Assembly (NCBI GenBank): GCA_933210815.1
Contig: OW119933.1
Coordinates: forward strand, 2,480,001 to 2,544,000
Origin: Meta bourneti
Taxonomy: Eukaryota; Arthropoda; Arachnida; Araneae; Tetragnathidae
DNA length: 64,000 nt
Direction: 5' to 3'
The notes beneath the pieces were generated by a model. The model had not been told where the DNA came from, searched no databases, and worked only from the letters and a program-made list of their open reading frames with translations. How positions within the stretch are numbered: the first letter of the stretch is position 1; the number at the start of each line of letters is the position of its first letter. The position numbers and the translations under genes are program-made. Below are positions 22,049-31,724 of the stretch, piece by piece.

Positions 22049-22528
22049 CTAAAACCCCTATAGAAAGTTCCAGTTCGGGCATGTCATATGTGATTCATTG
22101 GGTGATGTAGTTCTAGCATGTCATTCATTTCCTTTTCTCACAATCAGAAAAACAACATTCCCTTAAACAGCAATGTGTTTAAAAGACCCCCTTTCTATGG
22201 TGACTACTGTTTACTTAAGATTGTATCCTATCGGTGACTACGTGCTTAACTCCTTCTGTTATCTTAATTAACCTACACGTGTAAAACAATCCTTAGTCAT
22301 ATTCTCACACGTTCCAGAGAGTTCTAGATTCTGTCATTACATATAATTCGCAGACTTTGGATATAAACTTGTCAATTTAACGTTATGTTCATATTCATTC
22401 TTCACAGGGGCTCAATAAAAAAACACACACATACTTTCACTCCCTTAAGATGTAACTTCACGAGCTAGTATTCTAAAAAGTAGGTGATCGAACGGTTAAA
22501 GTGCTTGTGTAAAAAAACGGACGGCCGC
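22049..22528 (-). repeat. Polinton right inverted repeat, inner part
   Basis: Reverse complement of about 7890-8366 of the left repeat; the inner edge is CTAAAACCCC at 22049. It ends at the Pao insertion, whose 5-bp duplication GCCGC is 22524-22528. It contains the A-box half of tRNA-like module 2 (about 22481-22505). Confidence 0.92.
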
Positions 22529-22794
22529 TGTGGGAGAGCTAATGATTTCAAGAGTCCATATCCTGTTTCAAAAGTCAGGTTGCAAATTTTGCTGTCCAGA
22601 GTCAAGATTTATGAATCCAATTTCAATAAATTCACTGAGATTAAAACTTAACAAAATTTAATAAGGTGACATTTAAAATTACAATACAATTCCGCTTCAT
22701 AATGCGGCCAAGATATTTAAGCGCGTCATTGCACTTCCATTGTTACAGTTCAACTGATTGGCGCAAGAGCGCCACCTACCATCATTACGGAACA
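22529..22794 (-). repeat. Pao 3' LTR
   Basis: 266 bp, from TGTGGGAGAGC to ATTACGGAACA on the plus strand; by eye identical to 26364-26629. The element reads on the minus strand, so this is the 3' copy. A purine-rich stretch GTGGCGGAGTA beside it (about 22795-22805, minus strand) may be the polypurine primer. Confidence 0.95.
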
Positions 22795-23166
22795 TACTCC
22801 GCCACGATGAACCTTGGTTCATTATAAAATAATATATAGATAATATCAAATATTCAAATTTAAGCTTTAAACAAAATGTAAAAATGTTCAGCAAAATACA
22901 AGTTATAAAAGTAAACTGAAAATACTACAAAATTAAATTCAAATATTATCAATACTAAATTTAAAACATGAGAAATAACATGCACAATATACTTACAAAT
23001 CTTCAGAATTAAAGGAAAAAATATATACCTGCCTAAAAATTCACAATGTGAAGAATTAGCAAATTTACACTTTAAATCTGGAAAACACAATACTTGACAT
23101 GTTAATACAAAGGAAAATGGAAAATTTTAAAGAAAACAAGAAATAATAATTAATGTTTCTAAAAGT

Positions 23167-26160
23167 CTATTTAGATAAGGGCAACAGTGAAAGTTTATGG
23201 ATAGGGCGTTTCAGTTCTCCAAATAAAGTTTTTAATTTCACCACACGCACTTTTCCATCTGCACCAGGGTACAGTTCCACTATTCGCCCAAGTCGCCACT
23301 TTAGTGGAGGCAAATTGTCGTCTTTAATTAAGACTAAGTCATTGATGTTCAAATTGGGCTTATCCTTCAACCATTTAGCACGTCCTTGCAGCTGTGAGAG
23401 ATAGTCCGTGGACCAACGTTTCCAAAAGCTTTGGAAAAGCTGTTGGGTCAATTTCCATCTTTCTGTTGGAGTCAGTTTGTTTATGGTAAAATCAGGTTCA
23501 GGGATAGCAGTCAATGCAGTTCCAATTATGAAATGCCCAGGTGCTAAGGGACTTAGGTCATCAGGATCCGAAGAGATGGAAACTATCGGCCTGGAATTCA
23601 AACATGCTTCGATTTGTACAATTAGTGTGTGAAACTCTTCATGCGTTAGAACTTGTGTTCCAACAGTTCGCTTTAAGTGAACTTTCATTTGTTTTAAACC
23701 AGCCTCCCAGAGGCCACCAAAGTGAGGTGCAGCTGGAGGGTTGAAAGTCCACTGAATATTTTCTTCAGTTAAATAGTTCTGAGTTTTTTCAGCAGAAGAA
23801 AATGTGGCCATGTTTCTTTTTAATTCTCGGTCAGCTCCAACAAAATTGGTACCTCTGTCTGAAAAAATTTCTTTTGGTTTCCCTCTACGTGCAGCGAATC
23901 TTTTCAGCGATGCTATGAATGCTTCTGTAGTGAGATCACTGACTACTTCTAGATGAATGGCTTTGGTAGAGAAGCATACATAGAGACAAACATAGCATTT
24001 AAATGGTTTCACACCTCTTCCCTTTCGAGTCTTAATCAGGAAAGGTCCTGCAAAATCCAGTCCAATTTTGAAAAATACTCTGTCTGGCACAACACGAGCA
24101 GTTGGGAGGTCTGCCATTATCTGAGTGGCAGTAACTGTTCGATTTCTGAAACACTTCATACATTTCCAAATTACTTTTCTAACAACTTCTCGGCAGTTAA
24201 TAATCCAAAACTTTTGTCGGAGAGTTGACATTGTTAACGTAGGACCACCATGGAGGTTCACTTCGTGAAAATGTTTGATTATCAAATCTGTAACATGGTG
24301 TTTCTTAGGAAGAATGATTTGATGCTTCTGGTCTTCTGAAAGGTTTGAATTTCTGAGCCTTCCACCAACTCTGAGGATCTCCTCTTTGTCAAGAAATGGA
24401 TTCAATGCCAAGATTTTACTATTGAGAGTTAAATTCTTCCCAGTTTTCAAAAGCTTAATTTCTTCTCTAAATTCAAGTTGCTGTATAAATTTCAAAATCA
24501 AAATGGTTGTTTTTTCAAGTTCTTGAATAGTTAAAAATCCCTTAAGTTTTGAAGATGTTGGTTTAGCATTATTGTAGAACCTCAAATACCACGCAGTTAC
24601 ACGTTTCAATTTAGTCCAGGAAGAAAACTTGAAGATCAATTCAAATTCGGACTCTTTGCTAGCAATAGAACATATAACAGCTCGACGCTGTTCTTGAAAT
24701 ACTTCTTCTACCTTAGGAGTTATCAAAGGATCGAATTGAGATGCTGGTAGATTTCCTTCTTTCAACCACACTGGACCATGGAACCAAATTTCATTCTTTA
24801 CGAGATCAGATGCCGTGGATCCACGTGAGACTATATCTGCAGGATTTTCGGTTCCTTTACAGTATTTCCATTGCGTAGGTGAAACAAGATTTTGAATTTC
24901 ATGTACACGATTTGCAACAAAAGGTTTCCAATTGTTAGCTGAACCCTTTATCCAGTGAAGTACGATATGAGAGTCACTAAAACAAAATATATTATCTTCA
25001 CTGATACCAAATAATTTCTTCAAATATTTAACAATTCTTGCGGCAATAACAGCCCCCATGAGTTCTAAACGAGGCAAAGTTAATTTCTTAAGTGGGGACA
25101 CTCGGCTCTTTGAAAGCACAAAAGACGTAGAGCATAAATCAGGATCCCGAAAATACGCAACAGCTCCATATCCCTTGAGACTGGCATCACAAAACAAATA
25201 AAGTTCTAACTTAGCAAAATTTGCACATTCATCATTCAAAAAATTTCTTCTAGGAATAGACAAATTCAATATAACTTCAATTTCAAAATACCATGATTTA
25301 AATTTTTCACTTAAATCTATGGGCAAAACTGTATCCCAATCAATGCCCAGTTCCCATAATTCTTGCAACAAGAATTTTATTCTGATAACAAAAGGTGCAA
25401 TGAATCCAACTGGATCATATATTTTAGCCACAGTCTGTAATATTTTCCGTTTTGTAATATTTTGCCAATCAAATGATTGTAAAAGTTGTCGCACATCTAA
25501 TTTTAATACGTCCTCTTCAGAATCCCAGATTATTCCCAAAACCTTTAATGTCTTTTGATTTAAGCAGTCTTCCTTGCTAATTATTCCATTCTCTTCCCAT
25601 TTACTTCTTAACGATAGAGAATTAGATTCAAATTTTCTTAAATTCATACTAGCGTTTTCAAGTATCTTAACTGCAGTAGTAGACAAAGAGAAAGCTTCCT
25701 CAGTAGAGTCTGCTCCGTAGATCAGATCATCCACATATAAGGACTTATCAAGCATATCAACCACTTCACTATATTCCTTTTCGTTACCTTTTATGTGATG
25801 CTTAATAGTGGCAGAAAGAATAAATGGACTTGTTGTAACACCAAATGTTACTCGGCACATTCGAAAAACTTTAAAACCTAAACTGTTGTCAGAAGAATTG
25901 TCAAACCACAAGAATCTCAAAAAATTCTTATCTTCATCAGCAATCTGAATTTGGTGAAAAGCTCTCTCTATGTCGGCACAAAATGCAATTTTGTATATAC
26001 GAAATTTTAAAATTACATCCAACAGGTTGGGATTTAAATTTGGGCCAGATATCAAACAGTCATTTAATGATTTAGCATCTTTCGCTTTCGATGAAGCATC
26101 AAAAACTATCCTAACTTTTGTTGTTGATTTGTCTTCCCGTATAACGGGTCTATGAGGCAT
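23167..26160 (-). CDS. Pao pol: RT, RNase H, integrase and DUF5641-like end
   Basis: 997 residues from the first Met, fully open. RT: VRIVFDASSKAK, the first catalytic Asp in CADIERAFHQIQI (about 63), the YVDD box at 142-145. The RNase H-like part follows (LELYLFCDASLKGYGAVAYF, FSDSHIVLHWI). The integrase zinc finger has HEVNLHGGP and CMKCFR. The core has Asp in IGLDFAGPF, Asp in FSDRGTNFVG and Glu in GGLWEAGLKQ. The end (LVLIKDDNLPPLKWRLGRI) is the DUF5641 region typical of Pao. The frame is open for about 50 more codons upstream to 26319 with the usual RT N-terminus (KQRFLGLENKL) but without a Met. Such elements normally have gag and protease before this, so the protein is N-terminally truncated. 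Confidence 0.95.
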   Translation of the reverse strand: MPHRPVIREDKSTTKVRIVFDASSKAKDAKSLNDCLISGPNLNPNLLDVILKFRIYKIAFCADIERAFHQIQIADEDKNFLRFLWFDNSSDNSLGFKVFRMCRVTFGVTTSPFILSATIKHHIKGNEKEYSEVVDMLDKSLYVDDLIYGADSTEEAFSLSTTAVKILENASMNLRKFESNSLSLRSKWEENGIISKEDCLNQKTLKVLGIIWDSEEDVLKLDVRQLLQSFDWQNITKRKILQTVAKIYDPVGFIAPFVIRIKFLLQELWELGIDWDTVLPIDLSEKFKSWYFEIEVILNLSIPRRNFLNDECANFAKLELYLFCDASLKGYGAVAYFRDPDLCSTSFVLSKSRVSPLKKLTLPRLELMGAVIAARIVKYLKKLFGISEDNIFCFSDSHIVLHWIKGSANNWKPFVANRVHEIQNLVSPTQWKYCKGTENPADIVSRGSTASDLVKNEIWFHGPVWLKEGNLPASQFDPLITPKVEEVFQEQRRAVICSIASKESEFELIFKFSSWTKLKRVTAWYLRFYNNAKPTSSKLKGFLTIQELEKTTILILKFIQQLEFREEIKLLKTGKNLTLNSKILALNPFLDKEEILRVGGRLRNSNLSEDQKHQIILPKKHHVTDLIIKHFHEVNLHGGPTLTMSTLRQKFWIINCREVVRKVIWKCMKCFRNRTVTATQIMADLPTARVVPDRVFFKIGLDFAGPFLIKTRKGRGVKPFKCYVCLYVCFSTKAIHLEVVSDLTTEAFIASLKRFAARRGKPKEIFSDRGTNFVGADRELKRNMATFSSAEKTQNYLTEENIQWTFNPPAAPHFGGLWEAGLKQMKVHLKRTVGTQVLTHEEFHTLIVQIEACLNSRPIVSISSDPDDLSPLAPGHFIIGTALTAIPEPDFTINKLTPTERWKLTQQLFQSFWKRWSTDYLSQLQGRAKWLKDKPNLNINDLVLIKDDNLPPLKWRLGRIVELYPGADGKVRVVKLKTLFGELKRPIHKLSLLPLSK

Positions 26161-26319
26161 ATAATAACAGTTAGTTTCATTTTCAATAAACTTACATTCT
26201 TCAATAATTCCCTTATCAGCTTGTTCTTTAATAATATTATCATATTCATTATATAAGATATAATTTCCTTTTAATTTATTTTCTAGTCCAAGAAATCGTT
26301 GTTTGGCAACAAAAAAATT

Positions 26320-26358
26320 ATCTAAAGGTCCCTGGTTCGATCCCGGGTTTCGGCACCA
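26320..26358 (-). promoter_or_regulatory. Primer-binding region with 39-nt identity to tRNA-Phe
   Basis: Five bases inside the 5' LTR lies the complement of a tRNA 3' end. On the plus strand it reads ATCTAAAGGTCCCTGG, TTCGATCCCGGGTTTCGG and CACCA, matching eukaryotic tRNA-Phe from nucleotide 38 to the CCA end as I know that tRNA. Retroelement primer sites usually match 8-18 nt, ending at m1A58. Here the match runs on through the T arm, variable loop and the 3' side of the anticodon stem, and the RT coding frame begins right after it. Confidence 0.85.
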
Positions 26359-26363
26359 AAAAA

Positions 26364-26629
26364 TGTGGGAGAGCTAATGATTTCAAGAGTCCATATCCTG
26401 TTTCAAAAGTCAGGTTGCAAATTTTGCTGTCCAGAGTCAAGATTTATGAATCCAATTTCAATAAATTCACTGAGATTAAAACTTAACAAAATTTAATAAG
26501 GTGACATTTAAAATTACAATACAATTCCGCTTCATAATGCGGCCAAGATATTTAAGCGCGTCATTGCACTTCCATTGTTACAGTTCAACTGATTGGCGCA
26601 AGAGCGCCACCTACCATCATTACGGAACA
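26364..26629 (-). repeat. Pao 5' LTR
   Basis: 266 bp identical by eye to the copy at 22529-22794. It is followed at 26630-26634 by the target duplication GCCGC and then by the outer part of the Polinton right repeat. Confidence 0.95.
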
Positions 26630-26634
26630 GCCGC

Positions 26635-27338
26635 AATTACCTTTTGTTGAGTTCAAATCCCTCATAGTATTGTTTTTCTTTAAAAAAAAATTCTCCAGTC
26701 TAAAGTATCACGCTGCAGCTAGAAAATAAATCTTTTTTGTTACTTCTTCCATCTGGCTGACATGTCTTTTAAAATTTAATTAAAAACCCCTACCTTCATT
26801 CTTCTAAACATAGCTACTACCCCTTCTATTCCTACCCCTTCATTTTTTCTAAACATAGCACCTTCCCAGAATTAATGACAAAAATAAATTCATTAAACCT
26901 TTTAAAATCACTAGATGGCGTCACCAGTCCAACACACTTACAACTAATTGGAAAATAAAAAATAATTATTCCTCAAATAAAACCAAGTCCCATAACGCAT
27001 TCCTAGTATTAAGAAAACAGCAAACACTACATTAATTCACCACCCATAGCTAACTCTCTTACAGCCTAACGGCTAGAGCACTGCACTACAGATCCCATGG
27101 TCCCCAGTTAAAATCCACGAAATTCCTTTTTAATTCCAAAAATATGTGGTTTCTCATTCTCCCACCAAATGGAGCTACCTCATTCATTACTATGACAACA
27201 CAACAACGCCAACTTTACAATGACGTCACCACCTCAAAGCCCCTTATCAGCAATCCTCCCCAACTCCTTATCAGCAGTCAACTCCTTATCAAACGGCGGC
27301 CATCTTGGAAAAGGCGGAATAGAAACCCATATACTACT
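26635..27338 (-). repeat. Polinton right inverted repeat, outer part
   Basis: Reverse complement of 7212 to about 7888. It ends in ACCCATATACTACT at 27338, followed by the duplication GATAGC (27339-27344). It includes the B-box half of tRNA-like module 2 at its inner edge and module 1 at 27040-27125. Near 26790-26870 a 40-50 bp unit (TCTAAACATAGC with a following CCCCTTC) is present twice, but only once in the left repeat. Confidence 0.92.
27040..27125 (+). other. tRNA-like module 1 in right Polinton repeat
   Basis: A-box-like CAGCCTAACGGCTAGAGCAC at about 27061-27080 and a decayed B box CCCAGTTAAAATCC, where the left repeat still has CGA. It faces outward like its twin. Confidence 0.5.
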
Positions 27339-27344
27339 GATAGC

Positions 27345-27723
27345 AGTAAAATTTTTCGAAGGAATCTATTATAGCCAAATATTCGAGTTCTGTTATCGCG
27401 TAATTTTTCTCGTAAGGTCGTAATTTTCTAGAGTAAAAGGAAACTGCATGTAATGAACCATCTGGATGTTCCTGTTTTAAAATTCCTGAAATTGCTTCTC
27501 CTGAGGCATCGGTGTATAAGTGGAAGGGGTAATTCGCGTTAAATAAACTTATCACGTGTTTAGAGATTAAAATATCTTCGAGTTTCTTAAATGAGGTTTG
27601 ACATTCTTCCGACCATTGATATTTTACATCTTTTTTAAGAAGGTTGTTCAAAGGGGCTCGAATTTTCGCATAATCTGGAATTAATTTGTTATAGACATTA
27701 ATACTACCAAGAAATCTTTGCAA
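27345..27723 (-). pseudogene. gypsy A RT connection and RNase H, proximal part
   Basis: Open frame with the RT thumb (FLGSINVYNKLIPDYAKI), connection and the RNase H start FHLYTDASGEAISG with its catalytic Asp, then FYSRKL and NYAITELEYLAI. It runs straight into the Polinton end; the rest of the domain is at 7080-7205. Intact up to the insertion. Confidence 0.88.
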
Positions 27724-27753
27724 CTCTGGTGTTTCTGGGTGGTTGAAGTTTTT

Positions 27754-28602
27754 TTATAGTTTCGACGTTATTATTACTTGGTTTGTAAGTACTGTTCTCA
27801 ATTTCATATGCCAAGAAATATATTTTCGTTTTACAAAGCTACATTTTGAAAGTTTGAGTTTCACTTTCTCTTTCTCACATATCTCAAAGATGATTTTTAA
27901 ATGTTCCAGATGTTCTTCATAATTTTGGGAATACAATTATGTCATCAAAATAATTTAGGGCAAATTTAATTTGATGCTTATTTAGAATTTGCCTTATGGC
28001 ACGTTGATATATTGCAGGGGCGTTTTTCCATGTTGATCCTTAATTTTGATGTGCCAGTATCCAGACTCTAAATCTAGTGTTGAGAATATTTTTGCATGGG
28101 ACAATTGATCCAATACAGCATCGATACGAAGAATGGGTTCGGAATCTGTTTTAGCAATTTCATTTAATTTTCGATAATCGATGCATAAACGAGTTTTGGA
28201 GTTTTCATCTCGTTTATAAGCTAATGTTATAGGAGCTGCATAAGGGCTGTAAGAAGGTTTGATAATGTCTGCCTTTAAAAGTTCGTCAATTTCTTTTTTT
28301 ATTTCTGCATTATATTTAGGCGAGGCTCTGTATGGGCGACAAGCAATTGGCAGTTCCGAGTTTAAAATAACTCGTTGAAGTTCTAAATTAATTGAGCCTA
28401 CATCATATTTATTGTTGGCAAAGACATTTTTGTACTTCTTAATTAGAGCAGTTAATTTGCCATCAGAGTCAATACCATAATCAATGTTATCAACATTATT
28501 TGAGTTAACACTAGGAATAGTACAGTCCTTAATGTTATTACTATCAATACAATTCTTAATACTATCATTCTTTTCATAAGAGTACACATTCTCACATTTC
28601 AT
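27754..28602 (-). pseudogene. gypsy A reverse transcriptase
   Basis: The first frame (28602-27994) has fingers motif RLCIDYRKLNE, palm IFSTLDLESGYWHI with the first catalytic Asp, and the preceding NAEIKKEIDELL region. After a lesion near 27995 the YFDDIIV box appears at about 27935-27955 in another frame, and a further shift leads to EEHLEHLKIIFE. At least two frameshifts and a probable deletion of the PFGL block inactivate it. Confidence 0.87.
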
Positions 28603-29090
28603 ATTTTCAATTTTTGAACATTGTTCATCATAAATATTCTTACTAATGTTATTTTCACATGTTCCAAATTTATTGTGTTGATTACTATTAGAATATTGTG
28701 AATAACCTTCATTATAAAAATGATGGGATACTTGGGCACAGAACTTATAGGAGCATTTGAAGTTACATTATGATTAAATTGAAATATTTGTCTGCTTTTG
28801 CAATTGATCTTCAAATTAAATAGATTCACAGTTTCTAAATTTAGCAATGCATAATTTAAAGCAGAGTTGATGGCCAAAAATTCAAGTTTTTTTGTAATGC
28901 AATCAATTGTAATACTGATCAAAACAATTTCACTTACCCGAATAGCACCAACTGCTTGTTGAATTTGGATCTTAGGGTTCACTGTTGTCTCATTTTTCAA
29001 ATGTCTGAGTAAATGTTCAGAAATGATATTGGCACTCGTGCCTGTGTCCAACAATCCAATGAATGTTTTATGACACACAAAAATAGTCAC
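28599..29090 (-). pseudogene. gypsy A aspartic protease
   Basis: Frame with the retropepsin site FIGLLDTGTSANII followed by a second strand motif and LEFLAINSAL, as in gypsy proteases. It slightly overlaps the RT frame. The C-terminal part is rich in Asn and hydrophobic residues and may be partly decayed. Confidence 0.75.
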
Positions 29091-29105
29091 TTTGAGGTAT
29101 GGTCA

Positions 29106-29904
29106 TTAAAAATCAGGCGTTTGTGTCCATATCGAGCAGCTAGTTGATACGCGAGCTGAGGTAGTGGAGGAGGCCTTCGCTGAGGGAAAGTTCTCCAAGG
29201 GGATTCCGGTCCTGTAAACGTCGGTCACGGTAGTTGAAGGGCTCTGTGTGCACGGGAGGCATCCAAAATCTCGGCCGCATTGAAAATTTTTGCCGGGGTT
29301 GAAATTCTGGACGGCGAACTGCTGCCGAGGCGGGTACTCGGTCCATTCTGCTATTCCGTTGTTGATTGTTGGCTTCATCATTAGGTATTTGACTGCATAA
29401 ATTGAGGGCAACTCTTAACCATTCCGTAATGGTTGATGTTTCTTTTACGATGATATGCTCCTTGATATTCCGAGGCAAACCATTTGTTAGTCCCTGGAGT
29501 TGTATTTGGTCTGAAAGGTGTAATCGTTGACCAATGTCAAATTTCTTTTTGAAGTACGAATCAATCTCTCCAGGTTTGTAGCACGTTGCAGAGATGAAGG
29601 TATCAAAAGATACTAGAGAGGTCCATGAAAAATAGTTGATAAGTCCTTAACGTATATTAGCCCATTCGGTTTCGACGATACAATAATTTAAGTAATAGTT
29701 CAACACTTCACCTTTTTAGCATTGGAAGATTAGTTCGATTCTTGAGGTTGCATAGTTGGTTGTTTTTAACTCAAAATAATTGATCCCTGCTTCAACGTTT
29801 AAATTTTCCATGGGATCAAATGCTATTATTTTTGAAAGTATTCTTCCCGAAAACTCTTCAGAAATTAGGTAGCTGTCAGTAGAATCATCTCTATTAGACA
29901 TCAT
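29106..29904 (-). pseudogene. gypsy A gag remnant
   Basis: Starts at ATG 29904 (MMSNRDDSTD) and continues in several frames. The part 29140-29478 has a capsid-like end (ITEWLRVALNLCSQIP) and a nucleocapsid zone in the other frame (NFQCGRDFGC). No complete zinc knuckle remains. A related, more decayed copy lies in element B at 32219-32520, sharing the RTGxxLxEL stretch. Confidence 0.6.
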
Positions 29905-30540
29905 TTTATTGTAGTGATGAAAGTCCGTTCAATTTCTTAAAACTTCCAAAGTGAGTCTTTGTCCACAGATCTTATAATCGTGTCGAGAGTGTCAAGAATG
30001 GTGTAAGGCAACCGGAGAGAATGATCCATTTGTATTGAATAATTATGGTTCCGCAAATTGAGAGTCAGAAAGTTCTATAACAATTCTTTATTAATTCAAT
30101 AGACGAGTAGTTACATCATGAGGTTGTTGAGGGTTTGGAACTCAAGCCCAAGAGTCTGGTGAAAGAATGAATAGTTTTGAACGATCTCTCGCTAGAGGAA
30201 TTGGAATTAAGGGAAATATTATTGGACCAGGGGATTTAACAAGAAAGTTCATTAGTAGAAGTCGGTGGTTTAACGAAGGAGGAATGTGATCTTACATATG
30301 CGATTTGAAAGCAGGAGAATCCGTGGAAGATCCTCCAAGTTAACGAGACGGCTTGAGTTCAAAGGTGAAAGGGGGTGGCAAGATATATTGACCACTTAGA
30401 TAAGGAGACAAAGACTGGGAGAGGAGGCGACTACTAAGGGACTTATCTGTAGTGAGAATTGTACTTGGGGGTTTAGTTTTAGGTATCGTTTCATATCCCC
30501 CATTTAGAAGGGAAAGTCTTATCATTCCAGAAAGCTTTCA
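29905..30540 (-). other. gypsy A leader region
   Basis: Untranslated stretch between gag and the candidate 5' LTR. Bases 30010-30400 match 32805-33203 of element B at roughly 85-90 percent, for example TATAACAATTCTTTATTAAT in both. No convincing tRNA primer site was found next to 30541. The 61-residue frame in 30340-30525 has no likely function. Confidence 0.55.
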
Positions 30541-31710
30541 CTAAATTCTCAACAATACAAAACATACAATTTAACAAAGATACAAAATAACATTTCAAAA
30601 CAAATATGATACCTAAACACTTGATACATAAATAATACAAGATTAATTTACAAATTTCAAGTAGATGGTCAATGGAAGTAAAAGGCATCTACAAAGGACT
30701 TTAAAATTTATGCTTACACCTTCTTAAAAGCTTCCATATTTCCTCTACTTAGTGACAATTCTTAAATTTTTACTGCTCAGAAAATATTCAAACATTTTTC
30801 ATGTATTGTATCAAAACTTTCTATGCATGGTGACTGAAGAAATATACAGTATTGTAAGTTTTGGGAATGGACCATATACGACATCATAATCACATCACTA
30901 AACAATTTCTAAATTTATTATTACAGTAGAAAAACTCTAATGTTCATTCGTTTTTCTTTTTATCTCTTACTCATTAATTTGACGCAACAAAACGTGTGAA
31001 AAGGAAGATGAAAAAAACTCAGGAACTTAGATGTGCAATGGAGACGACTTCTCTGTATAACTTCTCTCACCAACATATCAGTGGTGTCTGTACCTACGAG
31101 AGAGTTATTGTAAGTAGGCTAGAAATGAGCTCCGTATACTTTTAAATGACTAACTGCTCATTGTAAGCTACTTATTTACATCAAGCATCCTGAAACGTTG
31201 AAAATGTGTTTGCTGTGTGGTATGTAATGAAGTTTTGTTTAATCATTTTTTATCTTCAAAATCGATGTGTTTTGTGATCAATGTGTGTGTGGAATTTCGT
31301 TCATTCATCAGTACAAAGTCATTATGAGTATAATCATTTCATTATCAATCAGTACAAAAATAGAAATAAAATCTACGTAATGAGAGACTGGAATGTTGAA
31401 GAAAGTGCTTTCCATCAAAGTGTCTTCGTACGTTGAAAAATTAAATTACCCTAAAATCTTTCCATATCATTTGGTAGAAAGATTAGGACATGTTGCAAGT
31501 AAATACAAAAGATAGAAATTTTCAATGAATAATGATTCATCCCTTACTAACACAATAGAATGACTTAAATGACAATGAGTTATTCAAATAAATTACGTTG
31601 CATAACAGAACATTGTTCACCATGAAAATAAATTATTTACATTATTCGACACATTACTAATTCTTAATTGAATACATTCATGCATCATGTAATAGTACAA
31701 TCCATAGTAT
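30541..31710 (-). repeat. Candidate 5' LTR of gypsy A (shared with element B)
   Basis: About 1.17 kb, twin of 2757-5310, but without the mariner element: at about 31165-31180 it has the empty TA site. It follows the remains of element B and precedes the leader of element A, so one LTR appears to serve two internal regions. Confidence 0.55.
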
Positions 31711-31724
31711 CATCATGATCAGCA

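Larger units (their letters stand above)
22529..26629 (-). mobile_element. BEL/Pao LTR retrotransposon lacking gag and protease
   Basis: A 4,101-bp insertion in the Polinton right repeat. It has 266-bp LTRs at both ends that I find identical, TG...CA termini and a 5-bp duplication GCCGC (22524-22528 and 26630-26634), so it is young. The only gene is a long open pol frame for RT, RNase H and integrase. Gag and protease, expected between primer site and RT, are absent. The pol frame runs open back into the primer-binding region. Being inserted without its own gag, it must have moved with proteins supplied in trans, or the deletion arose during the same reverse transcription. Confidence 0.95.
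7212..27338 (+). mobile_element. Maverick/Polinton, nearly complete
   Basis: The element is bounded by inverted repeats beginning AGTAGTATATGGGTTTCT at both ends and by a 6-bp duplication. Its total length is 20.1 kb, or about 16.0 kb without the BEL/Pao insert at 22529-26629. It carries the diagnostic set: protein-primed type family B polymerase, retroviral-type integrase, FtsK/HerA-like packaging ATPase, adenain-like cysteine protease, double jelly-roll major capsid protein and penton, with several small conserved Polinton proteins. Genes on the plus strand (8504-13841) converge on those of the minus strand (13936-21739). By gene content it is a bona fide Polinton or adintovirus-like endogenous element. 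Confidence 0.96.
2757..31710 (-). mobile_element. Ty3/gypsy LTR retrotransposon A, split by Polinton
   Basis: Reading on the minus strand: candidate 5' LTR (30541-31710), untranslated leader (29905-30540), gag (29106-29904), protease (28599-29090), RT (27754-28602), RNase H (27345-27723), the Polinton insertion, rest of RNase H (7080-7205), integrase (5622-7045), a non-coding tail (5311-5621), and the candidate 3' LTR (2757-5310). Removing the Polinton with one copy of GATAGC restores a continuous RNase H frame, which shows that the two halves were one element. Several frames are broken, so this host copy is old. Confidence 0.85.

Noticed and set aside
26320..26358. A tRNA-Phe gene
   Set aside because: Only the 3' half of the tRNA is present, including the untemplated CCA, and it sits at the primer-site position beside an LTR, so it is retroelement sequence and not a gene.
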